49,849 nt of DNA from Rubrobacter calidifluminis (GTDB lineage Bacteria; Actinomycetota; Rubrobacteria; Rubrobacterales; Rubrobacteraceae), in NCBI RefSeq assembly GCF_028617075.1, contig NZ_JAQKGV010000018.1, forward strand, positions 1 to 49,849. The letters are read 5' to 3'. Shown one piece after another: positions 26,489 to 34,492 of the stretch. The position numbers were made by a program, and so were the translations under genes. The notes under the pieces are model-generated. The model saw nothing but the letters and a program-made list of their open reading frames with translations, was not told the origin of the DNA and ran no database searches. Within the stretch, counting starts at the first letter, position 1; each line of letters starts with the position of its first letter.

Positions 26489-26934
26489 GGCTTCCGATGG
26501 GCCCGGCCGAGATACAGCGGATCATACCCCACCGCTATCCCTTTCTGCTGGTCGACAGGATCGAGGAGCTCGAGCCCGGTGTCAGGGCGGTCGGGGTGAA
26601 GAACGTCACCCAGAACGAGCCGTTCTTCCAGGGGCATTTCCCCGGATATCCGGTGATGCCCGGGGTGCTCATCGTCGAGGCCATGGCACAGGTCGGGGCG
26701 GTAGGGGTGATGTCCTCGGGGGATCACCAGGGCAAGCTCGCACTCTTCGCCGGGATCGACGGCGTGCGTTTCCGGCGGCAGGTCGTGCCGGGGGACGTGC
26801 TGCGCATGGAGGTCGAGATAGAGCGGGCGCGTGGGAGGATCGGACGCGGGTCGGCGAGGGCCGAGGTCGGCGGGGAGCTGGCCTGCGAGGGGAGGCTCAT
26901 GTTCGCGTTCGCGGAGAAGGAGCAGGAGAGATGA
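26485..26934 (+). CDS. fabZ: 3-hydroxyacyl-ACP dehydratase FabZ
   Basis: 149-residue hot-dog-fold dehydratase. [14 protein letters not shown] is the N-terminal motif and [23 protein letters not shown] contains the catalytic His and the Glu of the central helix. GTG 26485 sits in the fabD stop with GGGGAG 8 nt upstream; ATG 26497 is an alternative. It overlaps fabG by 4 nt (ATGA). Confidence 0.94.
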   Translation: MRLPMGPAEIQRIIPHRYPFLLVDRIEELEPGVRAVGVKNVTQNEPFFQGHFPGYPVMPGVLIVEAMAQVGAVGVMSSGDHQGKLALFAGIDGVRFRRQVVPGDVLRMEVEIERARGRIGRGSARAEVGGELACEGRLMFAFAEKEQER

Positions 26935-27677
26935 TACGAAGAGGGAGGGTCGCGCTCGTCACGGGCGGCGGTCGCGGCATCGGGAGGGCGCTCGCGCTCC
27001 GTCTCGCCGCCGAGGGCGCTGACGTGGCGATCTCCTACAGGTCGAACGAGGAGGCCGCCCGGAAGACCGCGGAGGAGGTCCGGGGAGCTGGGGTGCGCTG
27101 CGAGGTCTTCCGGGGGGACGTGGCCGACGGCGAGGACGTGAGGGCGATCTTCGATGCCGTAGGCGAGGCTTTCGGGCGGCTCGACATCCTCGTCAACAAC
27201 GCCGGGACCACAAGGGACAACATCCTCCTGAGAATGAAGGAGGATGAGTTCGACGAGGTTGTCGCCACCAACCTGAGGGGGACCTACCTCTGCACCCAGG
27301 CCGCGCTCAGGCCCATGATCCGGGCGCGGTGGGGCAGGATCGTCAACATAAGCTCCGTCGTCGGTCTCATGGGCAACGCGGGGCAGGCCAACTACGCAGC
27401 ATCCAAGGCCGGCATCATCGGCTTCACCAAGAGCGTGGCGCGGGAGGTCGCCTCCCGCGGCATCACCGCCAACGTCGTCGCCCCCGGCTACGTCGAGACC
27501 GAGCTCACCGCCGATCTGCCGGACAAGATAAAAGAGCAGATCCGGGATCAGGTACCCGCCGGTCGATTCGCCTCGGCCGACGAGGTCGCCGAGGCGGTGG
27601 TCTTCCTCGCTGGAGAGGGAGCCGGTTACATAACCGGGCAGACGATCGCCGTCGACGGCGGTATGGTTATGCACTAG
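26931..27677 (+). CDS. fabG: 3-oxoacyl-ACP reductase FabG
   Basis: 248-residue short-chain dehydrogenase. [12 protein letters not shown] is the cofactor motif, NNAG lies near residue 90, and Ser in NISSVVG with YAASKAG form the Ser-Tyr-Lys triad. [11 protein letters not shown] and the C-terminal [12 protein letters not shown] are typical of FabG. It uses NADPH to reduce 3-oxoacyl-ACP. It is translationally coupled to fabZ and followed after 67 bp by acpP. Confidence 0.95.
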   Translation: MIRRGRVALVTGGGRGIGRALALRLAAEGADVAISYRSNEEAARKTAEEVRGAGVRCEVFRGDVADGEDVRAIFDAVGEAFGRLDILVNNAGTTRDNILLRMKEDEFDEVVATNLRGTYLCTQAALRPMIRARWGRIVNISSVVGLMGNAGQANYAASKAGIIGFTKSVAREVASRGITANVVAPGYVETELTADLPDKIKEQIRDQVPAGRFASADEVAEAVVFLAGEGAGYITGQTIAVDGGMVMH

Positions 27678-27744
27678 GAGGATTTACGCTACACTACCCG
27701 CTACCGGATAGAGGAAAGCAGGCTCGAAACCAAGGAGAGATCTG

Positions 27745-27990
27745 ATGGACCGTGAGGAGATACTCGAGAAGATCCGCGAGATAACCGCCGAGCGTCTCGG
27801 CGTGGACGAGAGCGAGATCACGCCCGAGGCGTCCTTCAGGGAGGATCTCGAGGCGGACTCGCTGGATCTGGTCGAGCTCATCATGGAGCTCGAGGAACAG
27901 TTCGGCATGGAGATCCCCGACGAGGAGGCGGAGAAGATCACCACCGTCGAGGAGGCCGTAGACTACGTCGCGGAGCACCAGACGGCGTGA
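27745..27990 (+). CDS. acpP: Acyl carrier protein
   Basis: 81 residues, acidic and helical. The phosphopantetheine attachment Ser lies in [20 protein letters not shown] precedes ATG 27745. The stop overlaps the fabF GTG (GTGA). Its position between fabG and fabF is the standard fab operon order. Confidence 0.97.
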   Translation: MDREEILEKIREITAERLGVDESEITPEASFREDLEADSLDLVELIMELEEQFGMEIPDEEAEKITTVEEAVDYVAEHQTA

Positions 27991-29234
27991 CGGACTCCGG
28001 CAGGGGACACGCCTACATAACCGGGGTGGGGGCGGTTACCCCGCTGGGCGTCGGCGTCGAGAACTTCTGGGACGCCGCCCTGCACGGGAAGAGCGGGATC
28101 GGCGAGATAACCCTCTTCGATCCCTCCCCCTACCCCTCCCGCATAGCGGGTGAGTGCCGCGACTTCGACCCCTCAGACTTCATCGGGAAGAAGGAGATCC
28201 GGCGCATGGACCGCTACACCCAGATGGGTGTGAGCGCCGGGTTGCAGGCGGTGGAGGACGCCGGGGTCTCCGGAGCCGTCCAGAACGAGCCCGAGCGCGT
28301 CGCGATAATCATGGGTACCGGCATAGGCGGGCTATCGACCTGGGAGCGCGAGTACCGGGTGCTGCAGGAGCGCGGTCCCGGACGGGTCAGCCCCTTCCTC
28401 ATAACCATGATGGCCCCGAACATGTGCGCCGGATACCTGGCCATCCTGCTCGGCGCCAGGGGCCCGACCCAGTGCCCGGTACTCGCCTGCGCGACCGGGG
28501 CCGAGGCGGTCGCCGAAGGGCTCGAGATGATCCGACGCGGCGACGCCGACGTGGTCATCGCCGGCTCCTCCGAGGCACCGATCACCCCGCTCTCGATGGC
28601 CGGGTTCTGCGCCATACGGGCCGTGAGCCGCCGCAACGACGACCCGCGCGGCGCCAGCCGCCCGTTCGATGCCGGGCGTGACGGCTTCGTGATGAGCGAG
28701 GGAGCCGGCGCGCTCGTCCTCGAGAGCCCCGAGCACGCCGAGCGGCGCGGCGCCGAGCCCATAGCCGCGGTCTCCGGTTACGGGCGTACCACCGACGCCT
28801 ACCACGTCACCGCACCGGACACCGAGGGGCGCGGCGTCGAGCGGGCGATGCGCCTCGCGCTCGAGGACGCCGGGGTCGAACCCGGGGAGGTCGGCCACGT
28901 GAACGCCCACGCCACCGCCACCCCGACCGGCGACGGTCCGGAGACGAAGGCCATCGCCCGCCTTTTGCCCCACGCCGCCGTCTCCGGCACCAAATCCATG
29001 ACCGGTCACTCCTTCGGCGCCATCGGCGCGACCGAGGCGATAATGTGCGCCCTGGCCCTGCGCGACGGCGTCCTTCCCCCGACCATCAACCTCGAAGAGG
29101 TGGCCCCCGACTGCGAGCCGCTCGATTACGTGCGCGACGAAGCCAGGGCGGTTCCCGGTCTTAAGGCCGCGATCTCCAACTCGATGGGCTTCGGTGGCCA
29201 CAACGTCGTCGTTGTCTTCGAGAGCATAGGGTAG
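27987..29234 (+). CDS. fabF: 3-oxoacyl-ACP synthase II (KAS II)
   Basis: 415-residue condensing enzyme with the Cys-His-His triad: Cys in [13 protein letters not shown], His in [11 protein letters not shown], and His in [22 protein letters not shown] opens the protein and SMGFGGHN closes it. It elongates acyl-ACP. It is the last gene of the plsX-fab operon and is followed by a strong intrinsic terminator. Confidence 0.96.
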   Translation: MTDSGRGHAYITGVGAVTPLGVGVENFWDAALHGKSGIGEITLFDPSPYPSRIAGECRDFDPSDFIGKKEIRRMDRYTQMGVSAGLQAVEDAGVSGAVQNEPERVAIIMGTGIGGLSTWEREYRVLQERGPGRVSPFLITMMAPNMCAGYLAILLGARGPTQCPVLACATGAEAVAEGLEMIRRGDADVVIAGSSEAPITPLSMAGFCAIRAVSRRNDDPRGASRPFDAGRDGFVMSEGAGALVLESPEHAERRGAEPIAAVSGYGRTTDAYHVTAPDTEGRGVERAMRLALEDAGVEPGEVGHVNAHATATPTGDGPETKAIARLLPHAAVSGTKSMTGHSFGAIGATEAIMCALALRDGVLPPTINLEEVAPDCEPLDYVRDEARAVPGLKAAISNSMGFGGHNVVVVFESIG

Positions 29235-29260
29235 CCAGGGTACAAACCCCGTAATCGTTC

Positions 29261-29288
29261 GAACCCGCCCCGAATGGGGCGGGTTTTC
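29261..29288 (+). terminator. Rho-independent terminator after fabF
   Basis: Perfect 10-bp stem AACCCGCCCC (29261-29270) / GGGGCGGGTT (29275-29284) with a GAAT tetraloop and a TTTTCC tail. It separates the housekeeping fab operon from the aromatic island. Confidence 0.9.
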
Positions 29289-29302
29289 CTGTGAGTCTCC
29301 AA

Positions 29303-29334
29303 CCTTGTTGACAATATTGTTCGATATGTAATAT
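29303..29334 (+). promoter_or_regulatory. Promoter with embedded TTGT-TG-ACAA operator, O-demethylase gene 1
   Basis: CTTGTTGACAAT at 29303-29314 holds the palindrome TTGT-TG-ACAA, and the -35 hexamer TTGACA (29307-29312) lies inside it. The extended -10 region TAATATC (29328-29334) follows at 15-16 bp spacing. The same arrangement recurs at 36389 and 49480, including a second TTGT directly after the palindrome. A repressor bound here would cover the -35 box. Confidence 0.75.
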
Positions 29335-29399
29335 CCTGAGGTCTCAGGAGAGGAATGTGATTTCTGGGTTCGTCTCTGCAAGGAGGTTTGAGGGGAGAT

Positions 29400-30785
29400 A
29401 TGGGAGAGGTGAAGAGGAGTCTCGCGGACGTACTGCGGGAGGCGGGGGGGGCGGTGGAGCTTCTGTACAACTCGCAGACCGGGCCGCGGGTCTTTCCGGT
29501 GGTGCCGCCGGAGTATACGAACTGGCGCGACGAGCAGCGGGCGTGGAGGGAGAGCTGCGTTCTCTTCGACCAGTCGCACCACATGACAGACTTCTACGTC
29601 GAGGGGCGCGATGCGTTCGGGCTGCTCGAGTCGCTCGGGATAAACAGCTTCAGGAACTTCGCTTCTGATAAGGCCAAGCAGTACGTGGCGTGCAACCCGG
29701 ACGGGTACGTCATAGGCGATGTGATCCTCTACCGGCTGGGCGAGGAGAGGTTCCTGCTCGTCGGACGTCCCAGCGTGCACAACTGGGTCCGCTACCACGC
29801 CGAGAAGCGTGGGGCCGAGGTGGAGATGGAGATCGACGAGCGGACCGACCTCAACCCTGCCGGCCGCCGCAGGCTCTACCGCTACCAGATCCAGGGCCCC
29901 AACGCCCTCGGGCTGGTGGAGAAGCTCAACGGCGGTCCCGTGCCCCGGATCCCCTTCTTCAACGTCGGGGAGATAAACGTCGCCGGGAGGAAGGTGAAGG
30001 CTCTGAGGCACGGGATGGCCGGGCAGCCCGGTTTCGAGATATTCGGTCCCTGGGAGGAGGCCGAAGAGATAAGAGGAGCCATCGTGGAGGCCGGGGAGGA
30101 GTTCGGTCTGAGGCAGGCCGGCTCCCTCGCCTACCAGTCCGCGACCACCGAGTCTGGCTGGATCCCCTGTCCCGTCCCCGCCATCTACACCGGTGAGGAG
30201 CTCGAAGACTACAGGAGGTGGCTCCCGGCGAACACCTACGAGGCTACGGCCTCTCTCGGGGGAAGCTACTACTCCGAGGACATAGAAGACTACTACTTCA
30301 CCCCCTACGACCTCGGGTACGGGCACATGGTCGGCTTCGACCACGACTTCGTGGGCAGGGAGGCTCTCGAGAGGATCTCCGGGAGGCCGCCGAAGAAGAA
30401 GGTGACGCTCGTGTGGGACGGGGATGACGTCACGGAGAAGATCTTCTCGAGCCTCTTCGAGAGGGACGGTCTTCCCGCAAAACACCTGGAGCTTCCGTCC
30501 TCCTGGTACTCGGCGCTCCAGTACGACCGGGTCGTCAAGGGCGGCCGGACGGTCGGGATCTCCACCTACGTCGGCTACAGCCACAACGAGAGATCGATGC
30601 TCTCTCTGGCGAGCGTGGACGTGAATCTGGCCGAACCCGGCACGGAGGTCACCCTTCTTTGGGGCGAGAAGCCGAACTCCAGAAAGCCTCAGGTCGAGCC
30701 GCACGAGCAGGTGGAGGTAAGGGCCACCGTCGCCCCCGCTCCACTCGTCGAGTACGCCCGCACCGCCTACAGAGAGGTGAGCTGA
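29400..30785 (+). CDS. LigM/DesA-like tetrahydrofolate-dependent aryl-O-demethylase (paralogue 1)
   Basis: 461 residues of the GcvT-like aminomethyltransferase fold, matching the length and layout of vanillate/3-O-methylgallate O-demethylase LigM and syringate O-demethylase DesA of Sphingobium. These move the aryl methyl group to tetrahydrofolate. Visible conserved blocks: EYTNWRDEQRAWRESC, DQSHHMTDFYVEG, KQYVACNPDGYVIGD, RHGMAGQPGFE, AYQSATTESGWIP, YYFTPYDLGYGHMV and the C-terminal GYSHNERSMLSL. LigM is reported to use catalytic tyrosines; EYTNW and GSLAY are candidate positions, untested. The start is ATG 29400; TTG 29388 directly after AAGGAGG is an alternative. It is followed by an NTF2-like gene. 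The exact substrate (vanillate, syringate or 3-O-methylgallate) cannot be read. Confidence 0.85.
   Translation: MGEVKRSLADVLREAGGAVELLYNSQTGPRVFPVVPPEYTNWRDEQRAWRESCVLFDQSHHMTDFYVEGRDAFGLLESLGINSFRNFASDKAKQYVACNPDGYVIGDVILYRLGEERFLLVGRPSVHNWVRYHAEKRGAEVEMEIDERTDLNPAGRRRLYRYQIQGPNALGLVEKLNGGPVPRIPFFNVGEINVAGRKVKALRHGMAGQPGFEIFGPWEEAEEIRGAIVEAGEEFGLRQAGSLAYQSATTESGWIPCPVPAIYTGEELEDYRRWLPANTYEATASLGGSYYSEDIEDYYFTPYDLGYGHMVGFDHDFVGREALERISGRPPKKKVTLVWDGDDVTEKIFSSLFERDGLPAKHLELPSSWYSALQYDRVVKGGRTVGISTYVGYSHNERSMLSLASVDVNLAEPGTEVTLLWGEKPNSRKPQVEPHEQVEVRATVAPAPLVEYARTAYREVS
30572..30712 (+). repeat. 141-bp near-identical direct repeat, copy 1 (in O-demethylase 1)
   Basis: Bases 30572-30712 match 37635-37775 at all but one position by eye (C/T in GGGG[C/T]GAG). 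They encode the same C-terminal stretch, starting at GYSHNERS, in both O-demethylases. Flanking sequence diverges immediately, as expected for a gene-conversion tract. Confidence 0.9.
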
Positions 30786-30798
30786 GGAGGTGGCGATC

Positions 30799-31383
30799 AT
30801 GAACAGGTTCGAGGAAGAGATCTACCGCTGCATGGACCCGGTCGCCAGGCTTCTCGAGGTCACCGAGAACCCGCACCACCGGGCGATCCTCGAGAACTAC
30901 CGGCGGCACGTACACCTCGAGGGCTCCGGGCAGTTCGAGAAGATAGTCGCCCCCGACATGATGGTCGATGAACCCGTCTACCGCATAAACTGGGGCAGGC
31001 CGACCGTCATCCGGGGCAAGCAGGGCGTGATCAACTTCTACCGCAGCGCGGAGCGTTACGTCATGTGGAACTCGGAGGACAGGATAGCGGTGGCCGACTG
31101 GGGGCTCTGCGACGAGCTCACCTTCCACTTCCTCACCACCGGCGACATCCTCGAAGAGTTCGGAATCGAGGTGGAGAACAGGGAGGCTCACTACCACTTC
31201 ACCAGCCGTCAGGCGTTCGTGTGGCCCTACGACGAGCAAGCCCGGCTGGTTGGGGAGCATCTGTACGTCGACGAGACCAGCATCTCGGTCGAGGAGGTCG
31301 ACCCCTCCGAGGTCGTGAGCCCGGATCGCTCCCGGCAGATACACCTGGAGCTTCTCGCGCGGCTCGAGTCCGTGCCGGGTTAG
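30799..31383 (+). CDS. NTF2/SnoaL-like protein of unknown function
   Basis: 194 residues. I see an alpha+beta pattern typical of the NTF2-like/SnoaL superfamily: N-terminal helices (EEIYRCMDPVARLLEV, HHRAILENYRRHVHLE), then VAPDMMVDEPVYRI, a GKQGVINFYRS helix, and alternating strands ending in an EHLYVDETSISVEEV edge. Acidic and His residues line the predicted cavity, but no catalytic set is certain. ATG 30799 has GGAGG at 30786-30790, 8 nt upstream; GTG 30790 overlaps that site. It begins 13 bp after O-demethylase 1, so it is almost certainly cotranscribed and may act on, or bind, the demethylation product. The function is not established. Confidence 0.7.
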   Translation: MNRFEEEIYRCMDPVARLLEVTENPHHRAILENYRRHVHLEGSGQFEKIVAPDMMVDEPVYRINWGRPTVIRGKQGVINFYRSAERYVMWNSEDRIAVADWGLCDELTFHFLTTGDILEEFGIEVENREAHYHFTSRQAFVWPYDEQARLVGEHLYVDETSISVEEVDPSEVVSPDRSRQIHLELLARLESVPG

Positions 31384-31393
31384 GTGAGCTGGT

Positions 31394-32185
31394 TCACCCT
31401 CCGCCGGCTCCCTCTGCAGCGAGCTTCCGCAACCTCTCCTTGGTCGCTTCGGTGATGCGCGGCGTGACGCCGAGCTCCCGCAGGAGCTCCTCCGCCGCGG
31501 CCATCTCGTCCGCCCGGCGCCGGGCGTGCCTGTAGCTCCCCTCCACGAGCCTCCGGACGAGCGCCTCGTCGGCGTTCGTGAGCTCGGAGACGATGTTGCC
31601 CCACAGCCACTCCTCGCAACCCGCAGCCCGTCCGGCCTCGAGCGCCTCCATGATCGCGCCGGTCATCCCCTTGACGAAGACGCTCCTGAGGAGCTTGCGC
31701 CCGGCCGCATCCCCGGGCTCGTCGGAGACCTTCTCCACGGGCATCCCCAAAGAGCTCAGCATCTCCGCCAGCCGACCGGCCCCCGGACCGGAGACGAAGG
31801 CCGGCGTGGAGAGTCCCCTCCCCGGCACGGTGCCCATGAGGGTGAGGTCGACGAACTCCGCGCCGGTCTTCTCGAGCATCCCGGCGATGCTGCGCTTCTG
31901 CTGCGGGCTCGCGCTGCTGCAGTCGGCGTAGAGCGCCCCCTCCCCGAGCGCGGGCATCGCCGAGCGGGCGGCCTCCGGGGCGTCGGCGGGGGGGACGAGC
32001 GCGAGCACCGCTTCGGCGCCGCGCACTGCATCCTCCGGGGAGCCCACGACCTCCACCCCCTCGGGCGGCTCGACGAGCCTTATGTCGTAGCAGAGCACCC
32101 GCCGGCCGCGGGCGGCGAGGTCGCGGGAGATCTCACCGCCCGCCTCCCCGAGCCCGAGGATCGCGAGGTGCCCTTCCCCGCTCAT
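31394..32185 (-). CDS. 6PGDH-like NAD(P)-dependent dehydrogenase with DUF1932 C-terminal domain
   Basis: 263 residues. The N-terminal Rossmann domain has LGLGEAGGEISRDL near residue 10 and a charged strand end (LCYDIR). DCSSASPQQK and VDLTLMGTVPG follow, as in beta-hydroxyacid dehydrogenases. The C-terminal helical part (about 170-245) resembles the DUF1932 domain found in a subset of these enzymes. It is the last gene of the ring-cleavage operon, and its ATG overlaps the dioxygenase stop by 4 nt. I infer that it could oxidise the hemiacetal/semialdehyde ring-cleavage product, the job done by the unrelated LigC in Sphingobium. Another hydroxyacid substrate is equally possible from sequence alone. 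Confidence 0.75.
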   Translation of the reverse strand: MSGEGHLAILGLGEAGGEISRDLAARGRRVLCYDIRLVEPPEGVEVVGSPEDAVRGAEAVLALVPPADAPEAARSAMPALGEGALYADCSSASPQQKRSIAGMLEKTGAEFVDLTLMGTVPGRGLSTPAFVSGPGAGRLAEMLSSLGMPVEKVSDEPGDAAGRKLLRSVFVKGMTGAIMEALEAGRAAGCEEWLWGNIVSELTNADEALVRRLVEGSYRHARRRADEMAAAEELLRELGVTPRITEATKERLRKLAAEGAGGG

Positions 32186-33147
32186 CTGTCTCCTCCGGCC
32201 GGCGGCGGTGTGGCGTAGGTGAAGAAGCTCTCGGGCATGATCGTGCGCCAGGCCTGCCCCTTCTCCCGCTCGGCCTGGCTCCAGGTTATGGTCTCGGGGT
32301 CGGGGTCCAGCAGGAGCTTTATGTCCGAGATCATCTCGACGCGGTTGCCCCCGGGCTCGTAGACGTAGAGGAAGAAGGTCTGCTGCACGGCGTGCTTGGC
32401 CGGCCCGGCCTCGATGAAGATCTCCTCATCCAGGAAGATGTCCGCCGCCCGCAGCACGTACTCGCGGCTGTCGAGGGCGTAGGCGACGTGATGCAGCCTG
32501 CCTCCCATTCCGCTCACGTCCCTTCCCCCGTAGGCGATGTCGTAAGATTTCTGCGTGACGTTCATCCACGCCGCCCCCTGCCGCCCGTTGTCGAGCCTGA
32601 CCTCCTCGGTGAGCCGGAAGCCGAGCCTCTCGTGCATGAAGGCGCTGTTGGCGTCGATGTCGACGGCCTGCAGGTTGACGTGGTCTATCCTGCGCACGCC
32701 GACGCCTCTGGCGGTGAACTTCTGCGGCTGGTTCTTGAGCACCGGGCGCATATGGTCCGGCGGCCGGTACTTCTCGGTCTCGAAGTAGACCTCCATCGGG
32801 TGCCCGTCGGGGTCGGCGAAGCGGTAGGCGGGGCCGTGCCCGAAGTCACCCTCGACCCAGCCCTCGCCGAGCCCGCTCTCCTCGAGCGCCCTCACCCGCC
32901 TCTCCAGGGCCTGCTGGCTCGTGGCTCTCCAGGCGATATGCCCGGGGCCCGCCCGGTCCGCGGCGGTGAGCTTGAGGGTGGAGAGCTCGTAGTCGCCGAA
33001 GGCCCTGAGATATGCGGACTCCCCCCGTCTTTCCACCTCCTCCATGCCCAGGACGTCGGTGAAGAACCACAGGCTCTCCTCGAAGGCGGGGGTGAGGAGC
33101 TCGACGTGCCCGAGATGGGCGATGTCTCTGACGGGCTCCGCGCTCAT
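32182..33147 (-). CDS. Type I (VOC superfamily) extradiol ring-cleavage dioxygenase
   Basis: 321 residues with two vicinal-oxygen-chelate domains (about 8-125 and 152-280), as in catechol 2,3-dioxygenases. The 2-His-1-carboxylate metal site of the second domain is complete: His156 (RIDHVNLQ), His220 (LHHVAYAL) and Glu271 (GGNRVEM). This spacing is close to His153/His214/Glu265 of XylE. A Tyr in the LYVYEP strand is also retained. The C terminus is extended (about 285-321). ATG 33147 has GGGAGGA 6 nt upstream; frames open further upstream are shadows. It overlaps both neighbours by 4 nt. Context predicts an aromatic with a carboxylate (protocatechuate, gallate or 3-O-methylgallate) as substrate, which is unusual for type I enzymes. 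Confidence 0.88.
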   Translation of the reverse strand: MSAEPVRDIAHLGHVELLTPAFEESLWFFTDVLGMEEVERRGESAYLRAFGDYELSTLKLTAADRAGPGHIAWRATSQQALERRVRALEESGLGEGWVEGDFGHGPAYRFADPDGHPMEVYFETEKYRPPDHMRPVLKNQPQKFTARGVGVRRIDHVNLQAVDIDANSAFMHERLGFRLTEEVRLDNGRQGAAWMNVTQKSYDIAYGGRDVSGMGGRLHHVAYALDSREYVLRAADIFLDEEIFIEAGPAKHAVQQTFFLYVYEPGGNRVEMISDIKLLLDPDPETITWSQAEREKGQAWRTIMPESFFTYATPPPAGGDR

Positions 33148-33773
33148 GAAATTCCTCCCTCCACGACCTCCCTGAGGCCGTGCAGGTCGTAGGAGAGCTC
33201 GCCGGCCTCGAGCTTCCTGCGGAGGTTTTTCTCCCGCTCCTCCCGCGCCCGGGACGCCTCGAGAACCTCCTCGGCCCGCCCGGCCTCGACGACGACCGCC
33301 CCGTCGGCGTCGAGCACGACGATGTCCCCGGGTGAGATCCTGGCGCCGCCGACCTCGACGGGCACATCGAGCCTGCCGACCTCCGCCTTGGTCGCCCCGC
33401 GCACCCGCACCCAACGCGCCCACACCGGAAGCCCGAGCTCTTTTAGCTCCTCGAGGTCGCGTACCGAGGCGTCCACGAGTACGCCCGCTGCGCCGCGGAC
33501 CTTCGCCTGCACCGCAAGCAGCTCCCCGACGAGCGCGACCGGGGCGGGCTCGGGCATGGTTATGACCAGGACCTCCCCGGGCTGCACCCGCTCCATCACC
33601 GCGTGCACCATCAGGTTGTCGTCCTGCCCGCAGAGGACCGTCCGGGCCGGGCCGGCGACCTTCGAGCCGGGGACGACCTGCACGAAGGAGGCGTCCACGA
33701 GCCCGCGCCTGCCGGAGGCCTCGTAGACGGTCGCGACCCCGAGCCGGGCGAGTTCCCTGTAGACCCCGCTCAC
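33144..33773 (-). CDS. RraA-like aldolase, candidate 4-carboxy-4-hydroxy-2-oxoadipate (CHA) aldolase (LigK/GalC-like)
   Basis: 209 residues of the class II HMG/CHA aldolase family (RraA fold). Characteristic sequence: LGVATVYEASGRRGLVD near the N terminus, GELLAVQAKVRGAAGVLVDASVRD (the G-x20-R-D motif that binds the divalent metal and pyruvate enolate), and SPGDIVVLDADGAVVV. It would split CHA into pyruvate and oxaloacetate. The C-terminal helical extension (EEREKNLRRKLEAG) is typical of LigK/ProA-type members. GTG 33773 overlaps the PIG-L-like gene stop. The neighbouring GalB-like protein makes the CHA assignment much stronger than for a lone RraA homologue. Confidence 0.85.
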   Translation of the reverse strand: MSGVYRELARLGVATVYEASGRRGLVDASFVQVVPGSKVAGPARTVLCGQDDNLMVHAVMERVQPGEVLVITMPEPAPVALVGELLAVQAKVRGAAGVLVDASVRDLEELKELGLPVWARWVRVRGATKAEVGRLDVPVEVGGARISPGDIVVLDADGAVVVEAGRAEEVLEASRAREEREKNLRRKLEAGELSYDLHGLREVVEGGIS

Positions 33774-34492
33774 AGCGACCTCACCACCTGCGGCAGGACC
33801 CGCTGGAAGGCCTCGGCGTAGCGGATGTCCTTCTCCCCCGAGACCCTCCTCGCGTGGTTGGCCCGCTGCTCGGCCCGCTGCAGGTAGTACTGCTGCAGGT
33901 ACTTCTGCGCCCGCATGGCCTGCATCGCCTCCTTCTTGCGTTCGAAGACCTCCGTTATGTCCAGGAAGGTGTCCGGCACGAAGCCGCAGAGTTCCGGCTG
34001 GTGCGGCTCGAAGAGGTAGAGCGCGGGCGGCCGTATGCCGGGGAAGGCGCTCGGCACCCCGGCCCCGGCGGCGAGGAGCCGCGCCTGCCGGACCGCCTGA
34101 TAGGCCGTCGGGTGGTCTGGGTTGAAGGGGTCCTCGGGGGTGTGTGTGACGATCGCATCCGGGGCGAGCTCCCGCATGATCTCGACGAGCCTCATCAGCG
34201 CCTCGTCGTCCACCCGCAGGGGGTAGTCCCCGAGATCCAGGCACCGGAACTCGGCCCCGAGCGCCCCGGCCGCCTCCTCGGCCTCGGCGTGGCGCACCTT
34301 CTTCACGTTCTCGACGGTCTGCCCCTCCTCCTTCCAGAGCTCGCCGGATTCCCCGCGCTCCCCGTAGGAGAGCGCGAGCACCACCGAGCGCCCGCCCGCG
34401 GCGGCGTTGACGGCCGCGGCCCCGCCCGCCCGCCACACGAAGTCCGCCGAGTGGGCGCCGACGACGAGGAGCGTCCTGCCTCCCTGCGTCAT
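33770..34492 (-). CDS. PIG-L/LmbE-fold protein, candidate 4-oxalomesaconate hydratase (GalB-like)
   Basis: 240 residues of the PIG-L deacetylase fold. The usual zinc/base motif AHPDDE reads AHSADF here: His14 and Asp17 (zinc ligands) are kept, but the general-base Asp is Ala16. The third ligand His127 lies in NPDHPTAYQA. Loss of the deacetylase base fits GalB of Pseudomonas putida, a PIG-L-fold enzyme that hydrates 4-oxalomesaconate to CHA in gallate catabolism. It is coupled by 4-nt overlaps to the DUF6282 gene upstream and the CHA-aldolase-like gene downstream, the reaction that would follow. A deacetylase role is less likely. Confidence 0.83.
   Translation of the reverse strand: MTQGGRTLLVVGAHSADFVWRAGGAAAVNAAAGGRSVVLALSYGERGESGELWKEEGQTVENVKKVRHAEAEEAAGALGAEFRCLDLGDYPLRVDDEALMRLVEIMRELAPDAIVTHTPEDPFNPDHPTAYQAVRQARLLAAGAGVPSAFPGIRPPALYLFEPHQPELCGFVPDTFLDITEVFERKKEAMQAMRAQKYLQQYYLQRAEQRANHARRVSGEKDIRYAEAFQRVLPQVVRSL

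Noticed and set aside
28332..30800. Very long (822-codon) minus-strand open frame opposite fabF and O-demethylase 1
   Set aside because: It crosses the fabF terminator and is the antisense shadow of two genes with clear protein motifs. Low-complexity Gly/Arg/Val/Pro/His composition is typical of GC-rich antisense frames.
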